This document shows positions 47,029-57,575 of a stretch of DNA of 64,000 bases, in pieces. The DNA is taken from contig JACMZG010001914.1 in assembly GCA_018340805.1 (NCBI GenBank), forward strand, positions 1,705,160 to 1,769,159, read 5' to 3'. Made by a program: the position numbers and the translations under genes. Each line of letters opens with the position of its first letter. Position 1 is the stretch's first letter. The notes below the pieces were generated by a model that saw only the letters and a program-made list of their open reading frames with translations, made no database searches and was not told where the DNA came from. Source of the DNA: Microvelia longipes (taxonomy: Eukaryota > Arthropoda > Insecta > Hemiptera > Veliidae).

Positions 47029-48062
47029 CCTCGTCTACACGATGTGTTGAACTCAGGGTTGAACATCAGGTTGAATCCTCGACACTGATTCTACTCCGTC
47101 TAGACGGGGGTTCAACCTGGTGTTTAACACCGATATCGACACCGATAATTTGTAAGTTGAATCCTTATAATGTGTCCACACTTATCGGGGTTAAACCCGG
47201 TATCCAAACTAAGGATATTTTAATAATTATTATTGCTTTCGATTTCTCTGGTTATTTTATAAACATATGAATATTTATTATGAATTTATTTACCTTTTCC
47301 TAATGATATTTAATCAAAATATTGATTTAACAGCATTACGCTGTCTGCTGCAGAAACTTAATTGGTAAAATAAATGCAATCTTTAGCTGAAATTTAAGAC
47401 GCTGTTCGCTGTAATAAACGCTGCTTTTAATATTGGTTCTTCGCCTTCTCATAAGAGCAGTGGATTTTCTTTTTCTGTTGTTCCTTGCCGCATATGCCTC
47501 GTTTAATAAAACACTAATTTTTAGGTTGAAGCACTTATAATTATAAATAGCGGACACAAAATAAGGAAAGAATAATTCATGTTTTTAAAAATATTCCAAA
47601 TACTAAGGAAAGTACAAAACAGAAACGAATGATTGCAAATCATGTTGATTTTAAAGAATGGCCAACTTACCCAAATAAATATTTCCTAAGAAAATATCGA
47701 TCTTTATTTAGATTTAAGTTATTATTTAGAATTATTTTATTGATAAACATCTTTATTAGTTCTATTTTTACTGTTCAGTTTTGTTGTATTTTTACTGTTG
47801 GTTTTATTTATTTATTATCATTCTGCTTAAATAAAATGTGATTTACAAATGTCAAAATCAAGCTATATTTAAATAAAAACAGAAAAACAACTTATGAGAT
47901 ACAATAGGATAACCACTGAGCAGAGGTTATAACTTTTAATTTCAGTATAGGTGTTGAAACCTGGGTTTAACCCCTACCGTGTAGACGTTTGCGGGGTTCA
48001 ACTCCAAAAACAATTAAATGTGTTCAACCCCATGTTCAACACATTGTGTAGACGAGGTAAAT
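47029..48062. mobile_element. ~1-kb terminal-inverted-repeat element, non-autonomous
   Basis: The ends are ACCTCGTCTACACGATGTGT (47029) and its near-exact complement ACACATTGTGTAGACGAGGT (about 48038-48057). Subterminal blocks GTTGAAC and GGGTTAAACC recur several times in both orientations on each side, as in transposase-binding arrays. The two open frames inside (47336-47557 minus, rich in Arg/Lys; 47629-47841 plus, hydrophobic) could be eroded transposon coding sequence but show no catalytic motif. The superfamily is not assignable: AT-rich flanks hide the target duplication. Confidence 0.82.
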
Positions 48063-48089
48063 ATCTCTATGTCTCCATCAACAACCGTA

Positions 48090-48600
48090 AATAAACTAGC
48101 CATATTGAAATAAAACGTTGTTTACTTATTCACCATATAAAGTACAAACTTGTGCCAAATTTCAACTCAATTACGTTTGATTTCTAAGATTAAAAAAACA
48201 AATGCATGTAATTTGGTTAAAACTGAACTAATACTGATAATGAGATGAAACTTGGGACATTATTGGTTCTAAATACGACTACATGCGAGTTAATTTTAAA
48301 ACGCATCTCCGCACTTTTGTCGAGTCATTAATGCTGGTTAATGACGTCATAACAAAATTATTTTTCGAATATGCCTAAAGATTGATTTTTGTTTGAAGTG
48401 TCATTTCTCTGGGAGCATACGCTCGACACACTGGGAGCTACGATGGTAACAGACACACATTATAACAGATAAACAGACAACTTGGTGGAGACTACTCAGG
48501 AAGTCTTTTCAACATCTGAAACGGATATTTTAGGTGGATTTCCGGTTTCGGATTATTAGTGCAAACACAATAGATTTCGACAAACTGTAGAGGTAAATGA
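48090..48600 (-). repeat. family R fragment followed by family E, inverted copy
   Basis: GTGCCAAATTTCAACTCAAT (48152) is a family R end. From 48190 on, GAAACTTGGGACATTATTGG, TTAATGACGTCATAAC, ACAGACACACATTATAACAG and CTGAAACGGATATTTTAGG match the parts of family E seen at 2100, 27998 and 6180. Confidence 0.6.
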
Positions 48601-49172
48601 CGAAAAGTTAAAATTAAGGCATTATGATAATCTGTGTGGGTTCCCTGAAACAAGATAATATCGCTTACCTGAAAATATTAATTATCCAGAAATATAGGGT
48701 GAGTGGCCTTACTTGACCCCTTCTAAACTTAAATTTTCTCAGTTAAAGAGTCAAAGGGCAGGCCAGGGTGTATCAGACTATAAGCATTATATTGGGGTGT
48801 ACTATATGAAGAGAGGAAAAAATAAAAAGTAGAAATCTAAACTACAACGAATTCTAGCGAGGAAAGTTGCAACTATCAATAAGTTTTTTATTTTATCCGC
48901 TAGGTGTCAGGTAAATTTAGAAATCTAACTTCACATTGTTAATATTAACTCTACCCAGCTTTGCTTGTACTTTTGCAAAGTATACAGGTTTACCATATCC
49001 TTAATTTAAAAAAGCCTGGAAAATCTAAAGGAGAGTCCTCCTCCGGTTTTTTTTGAATTAGCGATAATTCTCTCTATTTGATATCCAATTTTCTGAATAA
49101 TTTTGTGATATTTAAATCAAATTAATCTTATAATATTTTTATTGATTTTTATGAACCCGGAACCCTTAACAG
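48601..49172. other. non-coding
   Basis: No gene or clear repeat. Confidence 0.4.
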
Positions 49173-49300
49173 TGGACAAATCATTCCGTCAACAGACAAT
49201 TTGTCTACGGAATGATTTGTCGACGCAACAACCCGGCCTCTATCGTCAACAAACTTCAATTATTTGTCGATGAAATGATTTGTCGACGGAGTGATACGAA
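49173..49300. repeat. hairpin plus direct repeats of a GTCGAC-containing word
   Basis: ACAAATCATTCCGT (49176) and ACGGAATGATTTGT (49207) are perfect complements. With outer GTG / GAC the arms reach 18 bp with one mismatch. GATTTGTCGACGGAGTGAT and TTATTTGTCGATGAAATGAT (49259-49294) repeat the right arm in direct order. It looks like ends of a very small inverted-repeat element. Confidence 0.78.
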
Positions 49301-50939
49301 GCCCTATAAATGTATATGCGAAATTTTGTAATGAGGCTATAATATAATAATAAACACATGAACAAAGCTTTTTCTTCTGGCATGTACGATGTTAAAAATT
49401 TATTATCAGCTTTAACACAACAAACCAATTTTTATCTATTAAATAATATATAACATAATGTAAACAAATCACATTTTTTACACTAATACATGTGGAAATT
49501 CTCATAAATATATCATTTTAGTATGCCACTTATATAAACTAGTAATATGACAAACTGATAAAAGACAACAACCATGCGGCCATAGGGAGGGGCAGTGTTC
49601 GCCAATTACACCCTAGTGCCGTCGCCTCGTAGCGGAGAGGCGCGGAGCAGCTAAGATCCTGAAGTGAAGGCTTATTGTTAATGTTTTAATTAAATATTTA
49701 TAATCGATAATTCGCAGTGATGAGCTTATGCGCCTGGGGCTAATATTTAATTTGGCAACTTTTTTGTATATGTGTTTTCTGTATATATCTAGTCATTATA
49801 TGCATGATATTTAACACAAAAGGGCCTAATGTGATGAATATTTTTTAAAATAATTTCTTTACCTTAGATCATGACCGAGGGCGTCTCAAACTAAAACAAT
49901 GATTTAGTAAGAAATCTTTTAAATAAAATCAAACTGGTGATATATGAATCAGCATAAATTATAAAATTTCAAATACTTCAATACAGTGTTGCCACTTAAT
50001 TTATTCTCTTCATAGTTAAAAAATAATAATTTTATTAAAAAGTGGATTGACTCAAGTTAAATTTATTTCATGTTTCTTTTTTTGCGTCTTTTGGTAGCTT
50101 TTTTTCAAATTATAATTTTAAATTGTGGTACAGTCTGAATTATTTATTTCAATTATTATAAGTTTAAATATCTGTAAACAGATTTAAAAAAACGGGGGTT
50201 TTACTATTTCGGGGGTGTTTGAAATCGGGTGTTTCAACGGTGTTGAAAAACGGGTGGTTCCCGGAAAAACGTGTGAAATGGTAACCCTAAAAGTATATTA
50301 ATCAAGATGATATCTTGAAGTATTAATGACCTTTTTAGTCAAAAGTTTAGAAAAATATTGTTCTATTTAATTTTAAAACTCTACTTAGTCAATTTGTTTT
50401 TAAAGTAGGTACCAATGATTACAATTTGCAACTACATCTAACTACATAATCTTTTCTGCAAAAATTAAAATCACTACTAAACTTTTTTATATTTAAAAGA
50501 TAAAAAAAGTTTAAACAATTTCTAATAAATATTTGCGCAGTTAAAATGTAGATTATTTTTGAAAAATATCCTTGGCCCAGTTATCTCAAATATTTGGGGC
50601 TCAGCCCCCCTTGATATTTTTAAATCATAAGTAGACCTATTTTGTTTTATTTTTTTAAGTTGAAGACTGATTGGTTACTTATTAATATATTCATAATGTA
50701 AGCATTCAGTAAGAATACATATATTTTATTTTAATAAAATACTTATGTACATTGAAATTTTATTATTATTTTTTATGTGAAAATTTATCGATTTTACAAA
50801 TTGGTACGTTTTGGGAAGCTTGCTTGACTTTAAACGGTGCAATCGATTTTAATTTGTAGGTATCGTAAATTGTTTATTTTATATTTTGGGGTTCGCAAAT
50901 TTAGGGGGTTGAAAAAAAATTTAGGATAAAGTTGGGGGT
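49301..50939. other. non-coding; family H inverted copy at about 49490-49600
   Basis: The family H words are listed at 29706. CGTCGCCTCGTAGCGGAGAGGCG at 49619-49641 is a small GC-rich hairpin-like segment. The remainder up to the bunched leader is AT-rich and featureless. Confidence 0.5.
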
Positions 50940-51224
50940 TTAGTTGGGCAGGGTGGCGATATGTTTATCTGGAAGGCCGTGGTGCCAGATAGGGATGGGA
51001 GGTTATATTATTGTGCTTTGATCTCCAAGGCCGACCGAGTGCAACATTTATAATGTAAAATTATATAATCCCGTATTTAATTCTAGTTTAATTGTTTATA
51101 TGTATTAGATTGGGTCGCGAGTAATTGTTGTAATTAGTAAATAATAATGAGAGCGTGTTGTAATGTGTAGTGAAATGTGATGTGAGAAATAAAATAGTTC
51201 GGAGTGCCTCCGAGAACTTCTATC
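50940..51224 (+). promoter_or_regulatory. bun: putative 5' leader/promoter region of the bunched exon
   Basis: This is the sequence just upstream of the strong start codon. No TATA box at a fixed distance or clear initiator can be named, and an acceptor joining an upstream non-coding exon cannot be ruled out. Several short upstream frames lie in it (separate entry). The role is inferred from position only. Confidence 0.4.
51147..51185 (+). promoter_or_regulatory. cluster of four minimal upstream ORFs
   Basis: ATG at 51147 opens a 7-codon frame closed by TAG at 51168. ATG at 51163 opens a 5-codon frame closed by TGA at 51178. ATG at 51175 and ATG at 51180 are each followed at once by TGA, so they are start-stop elements. 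All end 40 nt or more before the main ATG. If the leader is transcribed, they would be expected to dampen or regulate initiation at 51225. Confidence 0.55.
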
Positions 51225-52978
51225 ATGGCTGACTCGGTAAGTCAAATATCCAAGAATAACGATAAAAGTAAATTTAACAATTCTATTAACCGGACTACAT
51301 CGGAAACTCTGCGGCTTTCCGAATCGGATAGGGGTGTTAATCAACCGAATAGTTTAAATGTCACGTCGACCAATCCGAAAAAGAAAACGTCGTTCCAGAT
51401 AACATCGGTTACTATCGGTTCTCGTATGAGTAACGACGGAGGCGATGATTCGGCAGACGATTTAGATGAATCTCATACTGACGACGTGTCCGAAGTTAAC
51501 GATACGTCCAGGGCCACTGATATCGAGAGGGAGACTCCTAGTTATTCTGAAGACACCTTCTCTAAGGACGATGTGTTTTTCAACGCATCTGCTTCACTAG
51601 CTTCTGCTCCTGTTATTCCTACTAGTTCCCAGTATGGTCTTGCTATACTAGATAGTAACGACGCAGGCGAAGTCATCAATTCAGCGGAAGTAGGGAGTGT
51701 AGTTCCAGAGTCTGAGTTAGCTTTAGTTACTGAGAAGGTTATAAACTTAGTGAGTGCTAAACACGACCCTGAAGTGAAAGATTCACCACATACACACACC
51801 ACACGTAGCGAACGTTTTAAAGTAGTTAAAATAGAAAGTACCGAACCTTTCAAACGAGGAAGGTGGGTGTGTATGGATTATTTAGATCACACGCAACAAG
51901 GTTCGGCCAAACCTCAAGAGACTGCAAATAGTTCTAATCAAATTAATGACCCTCAACAGGTCTCGCACGTAAATATAGGTACCAAACACGAGGATTCCTC
52001 TCACTTAGTAGAAACAATTAGTAATACAATGACTAACGATGTCGGTAGTAATCAGCTGCCGGTCAGTTCTTCTAATGCCATGTACACTTCCTCTCCCGGT
52101 CAGTCATTGCAAAGTAGTTTACAAATGCAGAATATTAACCCAATGCCTCAGCACGGTCAGAGTCTTTCACATCCTATACAGCATACCGTAGTTAATCAGC
52201 ACACTAGTTTACAGCCTCAGCAGATACAGCAAGTACTAGCAAACGCTAATCTCATACCTACTCAGCAAGCTCAGCAAATAAGTCAGCAACAGATGCCAAA
52301 CCAGCAGCTCAGTAACCAGATACCCACACAGAGCATGATGCAACAGAATAACTTACCATCACAGCAAATGCTTCAACAACAGCAGCAGCAATTTCAGCAA
52401 CAACAGCATCAGTTTCAAGCTATCCAGCAGCAACAGCAGTCTCAGCAGTTACTGCTGCAGCAGCAGATGGCACAGCAGAGTTATTTGCCTCACAACGTGA
52501 TGCAGCCCATGATTCCAACCTACCAACAGCAGCCTAACCAGCAGTATACTAATTTCCAACCTAATATACCAATGCAGCAGATGATGCAACCTCAAATGCA
52601 GCAACAGTATTATCCTATCCAGCCCTTACCAACCCAGGTGCAAAACCCTCACGTTCCACTTCAAAACTTTCCTAGCCAACCCATCATACCGCCTCAAGTT
52701 CCTACTAACTACACACTACCCATGTCTTCTCACGTCCCGACCCCAACAGCTCAGCCCCCTCCGGTTCAAACGGTACCGTCTATTCCTCCTCCAAATTTTG
52801 TTACGTCTTCTGTTCCGAATTACAGTGGCGCGAGTGTAGTGAGTTCTGTGCCTTCTACAGTATTGGATACTACGACACCTGGTTCAGATATTTCTGAACC
52901 CACCCCAGCCACTGCCTTACTGGAATCCCTAGCTGCTGTCAATACAGAAGAGCAACCTCCTGGAGAGGATGCTGAAAG
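51225..52978 (+). CDS. bun: bunched / TSC22 domain family, long isoform, first coding exon
   Basis: The exon gives 584 codons plus two bases of the next. The start ATG at 51225 has A at -3 and G at +4, and gives MADSVSQISK; the open frame reaches slightly further upstream but without an ATG. Residues 52-90 carry KKKTSFQITSVTIGSR and an acidic stretch (first conserved motif of BunA/TSC22D long isoforms). Residues 195-221 carry SERFKVVKIES and FKRGRWVCMDYLD (second motif). In the fly, the long isoform promotes growth through the adaptor Madm, and the C-terminal TSC box (not in this exon) mediates dimerisation. RFKV also fits the RFxV docking motif for CCT domains of WNK-pathway kinases; its use here is inference. 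Residues 325-465 are Gln/Met-rich (prion-like, disordered); 470-560 are Pro/Ser/Thr-rich. The TSC-box leucine zipper must come from downstream exons. Confidence 0.93.
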
Positions 52979-52984
52979 GTACCT
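52976..52984 (+). promoter_or_regulatory. bun: splice donor of the bunched exon
   Basis: The sequence AAG|GTACCT puts GT at 52979-52980 just where family-like sequence (EEQPPGEDAE) ends and the reading becomes an AT-rich, Phe/Ile/Lys-rich run to a stop at 53091. The donor leaves the exon in phase 2 (AG of a split codon). The readthrough frame to 53093 is therefore probably intronic, though a readthrough isoform cannot be excluded. Confidence 0.72.
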
Positions 52985-54139
52985 ATTTTGCCATATGATT
53001 TTTAAATTTAAGAAAATAAGTGAATTTATTATTTATCTACTAATTGAAATGACAATTACCTCCAAAAGAAATAATATGCCTTCATGTCAATGATGAAGTT
53101 TATGCTATTTTTTCTATTCATGATATTCGTCTGTTAGGATTGCTAGTGCAATTTAAAATTACCATTTGCATAACATAATTAATTTAATTATATGGTTATT
53201 TGTGTGCCATATGTTATTTTGAGTAACGTAGGGTACGTGGAGTACTCCTATTTTTAGTAGCAATGCATGGTTGCTTCTAAGTCTTAATTTTGTTTAGTTT
53301 AACAAAATAAAGACTTAACATTTTTTTTCAACGCTATTTATTTTGATGGTTAAATTCTATTTTACCTCTGTTAAGACCAGGGATTAATAGTAATATGAGT
53401 AGAGCATATCCTATGCTGGCTATGGCAAAAACTGTGGAAAGCTTCTATTCCCACAATACCCACTTGGAAGACTCGTAACCCTTCCATACCCTTCTTACTG
53501 TGTCATATTTTTTGTTTTTATTGTTGTATAGTGGAAAACTTTAGGTTTTAAGTATTGAATTATGAATTAATAGAAACTATTGGTGTATGAAAGTATTATG
53601 GAATATTTTGTTGTTTATGACACTCGTTTGCCGCATTGAGTCAAAAAAGTGACAGGATTGCCAACATTTTTTTACAGACAAAAAGTAGCCTAATTCTGAA
53701 CTTGGCAGCACGGAATGACTCTTTCCTGTACAAGTTTAAGCTTTTGAAAATTAACATTCCTTTTTAAAAGCAACATTACTCTCTTGTAATATACCTAGTA
53801 GTTTTCTTCTACTAGATATGCAAGTAGAACCACCGACACCTTTTACCGGCAAAATGATTTTTAGTCCTTAACTCTGCAACACTGAATTTTTTGTGTTAAA
53901 TATATATAAATAAGTGTAAAACCAATGTTTCTTTAATAAAAAGGTGACATTAATCTCCTACATTTTGTTAAAACAGTTGTAAATAGAGCCTCTTTTTTCA
54001 TATTTTTTTTTTACATGTTATTTACTATTAAAATCTAGGGGCCTATTTGGGACTGAAGAAATAAAATAAATTTTTGCCTTCTGAAAAATCTTACATTTTC
54101 AGAACATACATTTTTTACTTCTCCTCAATTCTACTATTG

Positions 54140-54425
54140 TTATATAGGAAAAGTATTGTGTTAGCTCTCAAAATCCAAATCCGGGATATCACCTGTATTA
54201 TCCGTTTCAGGTGTTTTTAACCTCCTGAGTGTATTTATCAAGTTGTGTGTGTGTGTGTGTTTTGTTTATGCTAGAGAGTTGAAACTTGGTTAAAAATTGC
54301 TTTTTACATCTTGTCGTGCTACACAGAAAATATTATTTGAATTGCGTCCAAACACAATTAACATGGCTATAGCAGCGTAGCTTTGAAAATTCAAAAAATG
54401 CGGATAAATGTTTAATCATTATTAA
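54140..54425 (+). repeat. dispersed repeat family E, copy 3
   Basis: GGAAAAGTATTGTGTTAGCT, TATTATCCGTTTCAGGTGTT and CTCCTGAGTG are the reverse complement of the 6170-6240 and 48500-48570 segments. (GT)n at 54243-54260 is followed by GAGAGTTGAAACTTGGTT. This copy joins the two parts seen separately elsewhere. Confidence 0.7.
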
Positions 54426-54989
54426 ATCATATATACAGGGGGGGGGGCATTGAGGGCGAGGGCGGCAGCCCTCCTTGGACCCTCAGCCAAAAAAAACTTT
54501 AATCAAATTGTCAACATAATATAGTACAAGTTATAGTATATATATTAATGTATTCATTTATAATAATTATGTAATATATTTATAACACCAGAGTTAAAGG
54601 GACCCAATACTCTAAGGTATAATACTCTAAGAGCACCATATGAAAGTTGGACCCCAAATATCTGGGGTCTAATTAATTAAATTAAGCTTTCTATAATCAT
54701 TAATATACTACTCTCGTTAAAAAGTGGACCCCTCTACTTGAGAAGCAATATAGGACCCCCCCTCTATTAAGCCTCTTGTGATGTAGGTTTGGGCCCTTTT
54801 AGGTCAAACTTTTTGGCTTAGTCCGCCACTGCATATATAGGACTAACAAATGAGCCAAGTTTCATCTGATTATCAGCATTAGTTTAATTGCTATCGAATG
54901 ACATGTATACGTTTTTAAAAAAAATATAAATTGTTATAATAATTCAAATCAAAGAAATAATTCAATTGAGTTGTAATTTTGGTACTAAA
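54426..54989. other. non-coding intronic
   Basis: A poly-G run (8 G) lies at 54440. TACTCTAAGGTATAATACTCTAAG near 54609 is a short repeat. Nothing else. Confidence 0.4.
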
Positions 54990-55070
54990 ATTACTGTCTG
55001 AGGACAGTGAGTTGCTGTCTGAGTTACTGTCTGAGTTTCTGTCTGAGTTACTGTCTGAGGACATGCAAAG
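54990..55070. repeat. 12-bp minisatellite, about 5 copies
   Basis: CTGTCTGAGTTA-type units, with variants CTGTCTGAGTTT and CTGTCTGAGGAC. On the minus strand they give an Asp-Ser-Asn-Ser-type peptide with no gene context. Confidence 0.88.
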
Positions 55071-56039
55071 TGGGTCCAAAGTAGTTAGGATATGTTCAGT
55101 GTATCCGACATGGTAAGGAAAAGTTCTCAGATGCCTCACATCCAATTTTTTTTGTAATTTACTTGAAAACATTAGTTAGAAAGAAATAAGCTATCTATGA
55201 ATTTTGGCAAGCCACTGAAATAATTGCACAATTTTAGCCCATATTTTCTTTTTGATATCATCTTTATAAATGTTTTCTAAAGAATTTAAAAGAAAATTTT
55301 ACTTTTTGTAATTCAAAATACTCATTCTGTGCAATCCTATTGATTCCACTCTCTGTCTGATAGTTTTGAGTGCCAACTATGGTTGCATTAGGTTGGCTGA
55401 GTTGTTTTGTTCCTAATGCCCTATTGTTCAAACCCACTGATGCGTTGTTGTTTCTTTGTTTTGATTTACTCCTTGGTTTGCCCCTTCCTCTTAACTCATA
55501 ATAATACCATGCACCTTAACTTCATTGTCTTCTTATATTAATCTTGTATGCGTTTTATTATATTTTTTGTTCAACCCCTTCCCTTATTCTTATTAACTTC
55601 TGTTTTGATTTTTTAAACAAATTTTCCTTTCATAATTTTCTCTACTTTGTTTTTGTTTGTAAAAGCTTTATTCCAGAAAACAGGTTTCCTCAACTGCAGG
55701 TCCACGGATCAGTACCGATTTTTCAGAATCATTACGCATTTTAAATGTATGGTTGTGCACTTTTCCAGTATGCAAGCTGTAGGTCTGTTGATTAGGGATA
55801 AATGATAAATATAGAGTAAAATAATAATAATATAAAAACAAAAATTATTACAATAAGGTAACCTACATCAGAGAGAAATTCGGCATGCCATCTCCAAATG
55901 GTGACTATTTTAATTTGTATATATTTTTTCCCCTACCACCGGAGGTATGTACTTATGAGTGAATTACAAACGATAATCTGAACTCGAGATTTCATCAAAA
56001 TCATTTGTTTCAGGCTCTTGTATAACAATTTATTTTACA
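55071..56039. other. non-coding intronic
   Basis: AT-rich; no gene or clear repeat. The 66-codon frame at 55544-55744 is Phe-rich, as expected from T-rich sequence. Confidence 0.4.
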
Positions 56040-56280
56040 GTCTGTATGTGTGTGTGTGTGTGTGTGTGTCAGAGTCCTGCACAACTCCCACTATTTTCAT
56101 GATAGAGAATTAAAACTTAGCTCAAAAATTAAATAATATTTACGGTCTGTCTAGTTATTATGCTGCTAGGAAGTTTAGAATGTTTACCTGTTTCAATGAG
56201 TCAAAAGTTTTAAAAAATTGGGAAACATCAACAATTTGGCTGAACTAGTTAAAATTTGACACAAAGTTAAAACACACTTT
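56040..56280 (+). repeat. dispersed repeat family E, copy 4
   Basis: (GT)n at 56045-56069 is followed by ATAGAGAATTAAAACTTAGC and TGTCTAGTTATTATGCT, diverged forms of the family E body. Confidence 0.55.
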
Positions 56281-56464
56281 AATAGAAACTACTACAGAAA
56301 AGACTGGTTAATCTATGTACTTTACTTGTAGGCGTTAAAAATGTTGGAAAACCACTGATTTAAATTATTTGAATTTGTACATTCTTCTACTTTAAACATG
56401 TATGGCACAAAAAATAGTAATGTATTAGAATCATTAGTACATTAGTAATGTACAAATTTCTTTT

Positions 56465-57200
56465 CTAATGAAGAGTGGGATACTTATCGTATCATATATC
56501 ATGGCGTTAGAGTATAATAATAACAGACCCACCAAAAAAAAAAAAAAAAAACATATTTGTCGGCTAAAAAAAGTCCTTTGTTTTGGGTGAGTATTGCAAG
56601 GGACCCATCCCGGAAGAATATAATACAACCTTATCTGGTTTGTTGAAAGGCTTTAGGGGTTTAGGTAGAGCATAATATATAAGAGAGATTTAGTCAATGC
56701 TGAATCAAATAGGTAGATTTTACTTTAAATAAATGGTGGGTCAAACTATTTACAATAGGGTAAGAGTATTATAACGGACCCCTATTCTAGGGTGGGTCCG
56801 ATATAATACTCTTACCCCATTGTATATAGTGTGATGAGAGACCCACCCTTTGTTTCAAGTAAAATAACTTATTTGATTCAGCATTGACTTCATTTCCTTT
56901 ATATGCCCTACTCAAAGCTTTTCTATAAACCCGAGAATGGATGTTTTACATGCCTTTAGGTTGGGTCCCTTATAATATTCTAGACCCATTGTAGATAGTA
57001 TGATAAGGGATCCACCCTTTATTTGAAGTAAAACCTACATATATTATAAAGCATTGCTCTTGCCCTACTCAAAGCTTTACTACAAACCCGAGAAGGATGT
57101 ACCATATTTTTCTTGGATGGGTCCCTTATAATACTCTAACCCAAATGTATAGTGTACGATTACGAACCACCTTTAATATATGTTTTACGTTTAAATAAAC
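56465..57200. mobile_element. foldback cluster family F with repeated arms
   Basis: GAGTATTATAACGGACCC (56765) and GGGTGGGTCCGATATAATAC (56790) mark a palindromic centre. The right arm words GGGTCC-TTATAATA-CT, ACCCACCCTTT, CCCTACTCAAAGCTTT and AAACCCGAGAA then recur about every 155-165 bp, at about 56790, 56960 and 57115, while the left side (56575-56760) carries them inverted. A stray piece, GCGGGTCCCTTATCATACTT, lies at 57585 behind a family B insertion. Arms on one side appear amplified, as in family T at 18491. Confidence 0.75.
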
Positions 57201-57224
57201 GTTTTTCTGTCAAAAATGTCTTGT

Positions 57225-57575
57225 TTTTATAATTTGATACTACCGAGATTTGTAAAACATGAATAGTTGACGCAATATAATTGTGTGGCGGACACCTAGG
57301 AAAAGTAACAAGCAAAATGTAATGGTTCATCTAGGAACTGTTCCATCATTCGACATTCGTCATCATTGATGGCTCATGTCCCACTCTGTTTCGTTACGTC
57401 TAACTCATCAGGGCGCCGACAGAGCCTGAACTCACTCTGACCTTCAATTAAAATTCCGAAGAATATGCATATTTCATGCCGACAGAGTTCAGGCTCTGTC
57501 GGCGCCCTGATGAGTAAGACTTAACGAAACTGAGTGGGGCATGACATTATGTCGAGCCATCAAATTTTTAGGGAA
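57225..57575. mobile_element. palindromic MITE family B, copy 3, nested in family F
   Basis: Starts ATTTGATACTACCGAGATTT and shares CACCTAGGAAAAGTAACAAG and CATTCGACATTCGTCATCAT with the other copies. CTCATCAGGGCGCCGACAGA (57407) is mirrored by TCTGTCGGCGCCCTGATGAG (57497), giving about 60-bp arms at 57377-57545. Family F sequence resumes at about 57585, so this copy landed in the older element. Confidence 0.85.

Noticed and set aside
51204..51224. Upstream extension of bunched (starting with a GTG)
   Set aside because: The extension has no ATG; the ATG at 51225 has a strong context and gives a plausible start.
51542..51853. Minus-strand open frame opposite the bunched exon
   Set aside because: Shadow of a real coding exon; no independent support.
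52979..53093. Readthrough C-terminus of bunched
   Set aside because: Composition changes abruptly at a good splice donor and the TSC box expected in this family is absent from the readthrough; treated as intron, though an isoform cannot be excluded.
54915..55172. Asp-Ser-Asn-rich minus-strand peptide
   Set aside because: Arises from a 12-bp minisatellite within the presumed intron.
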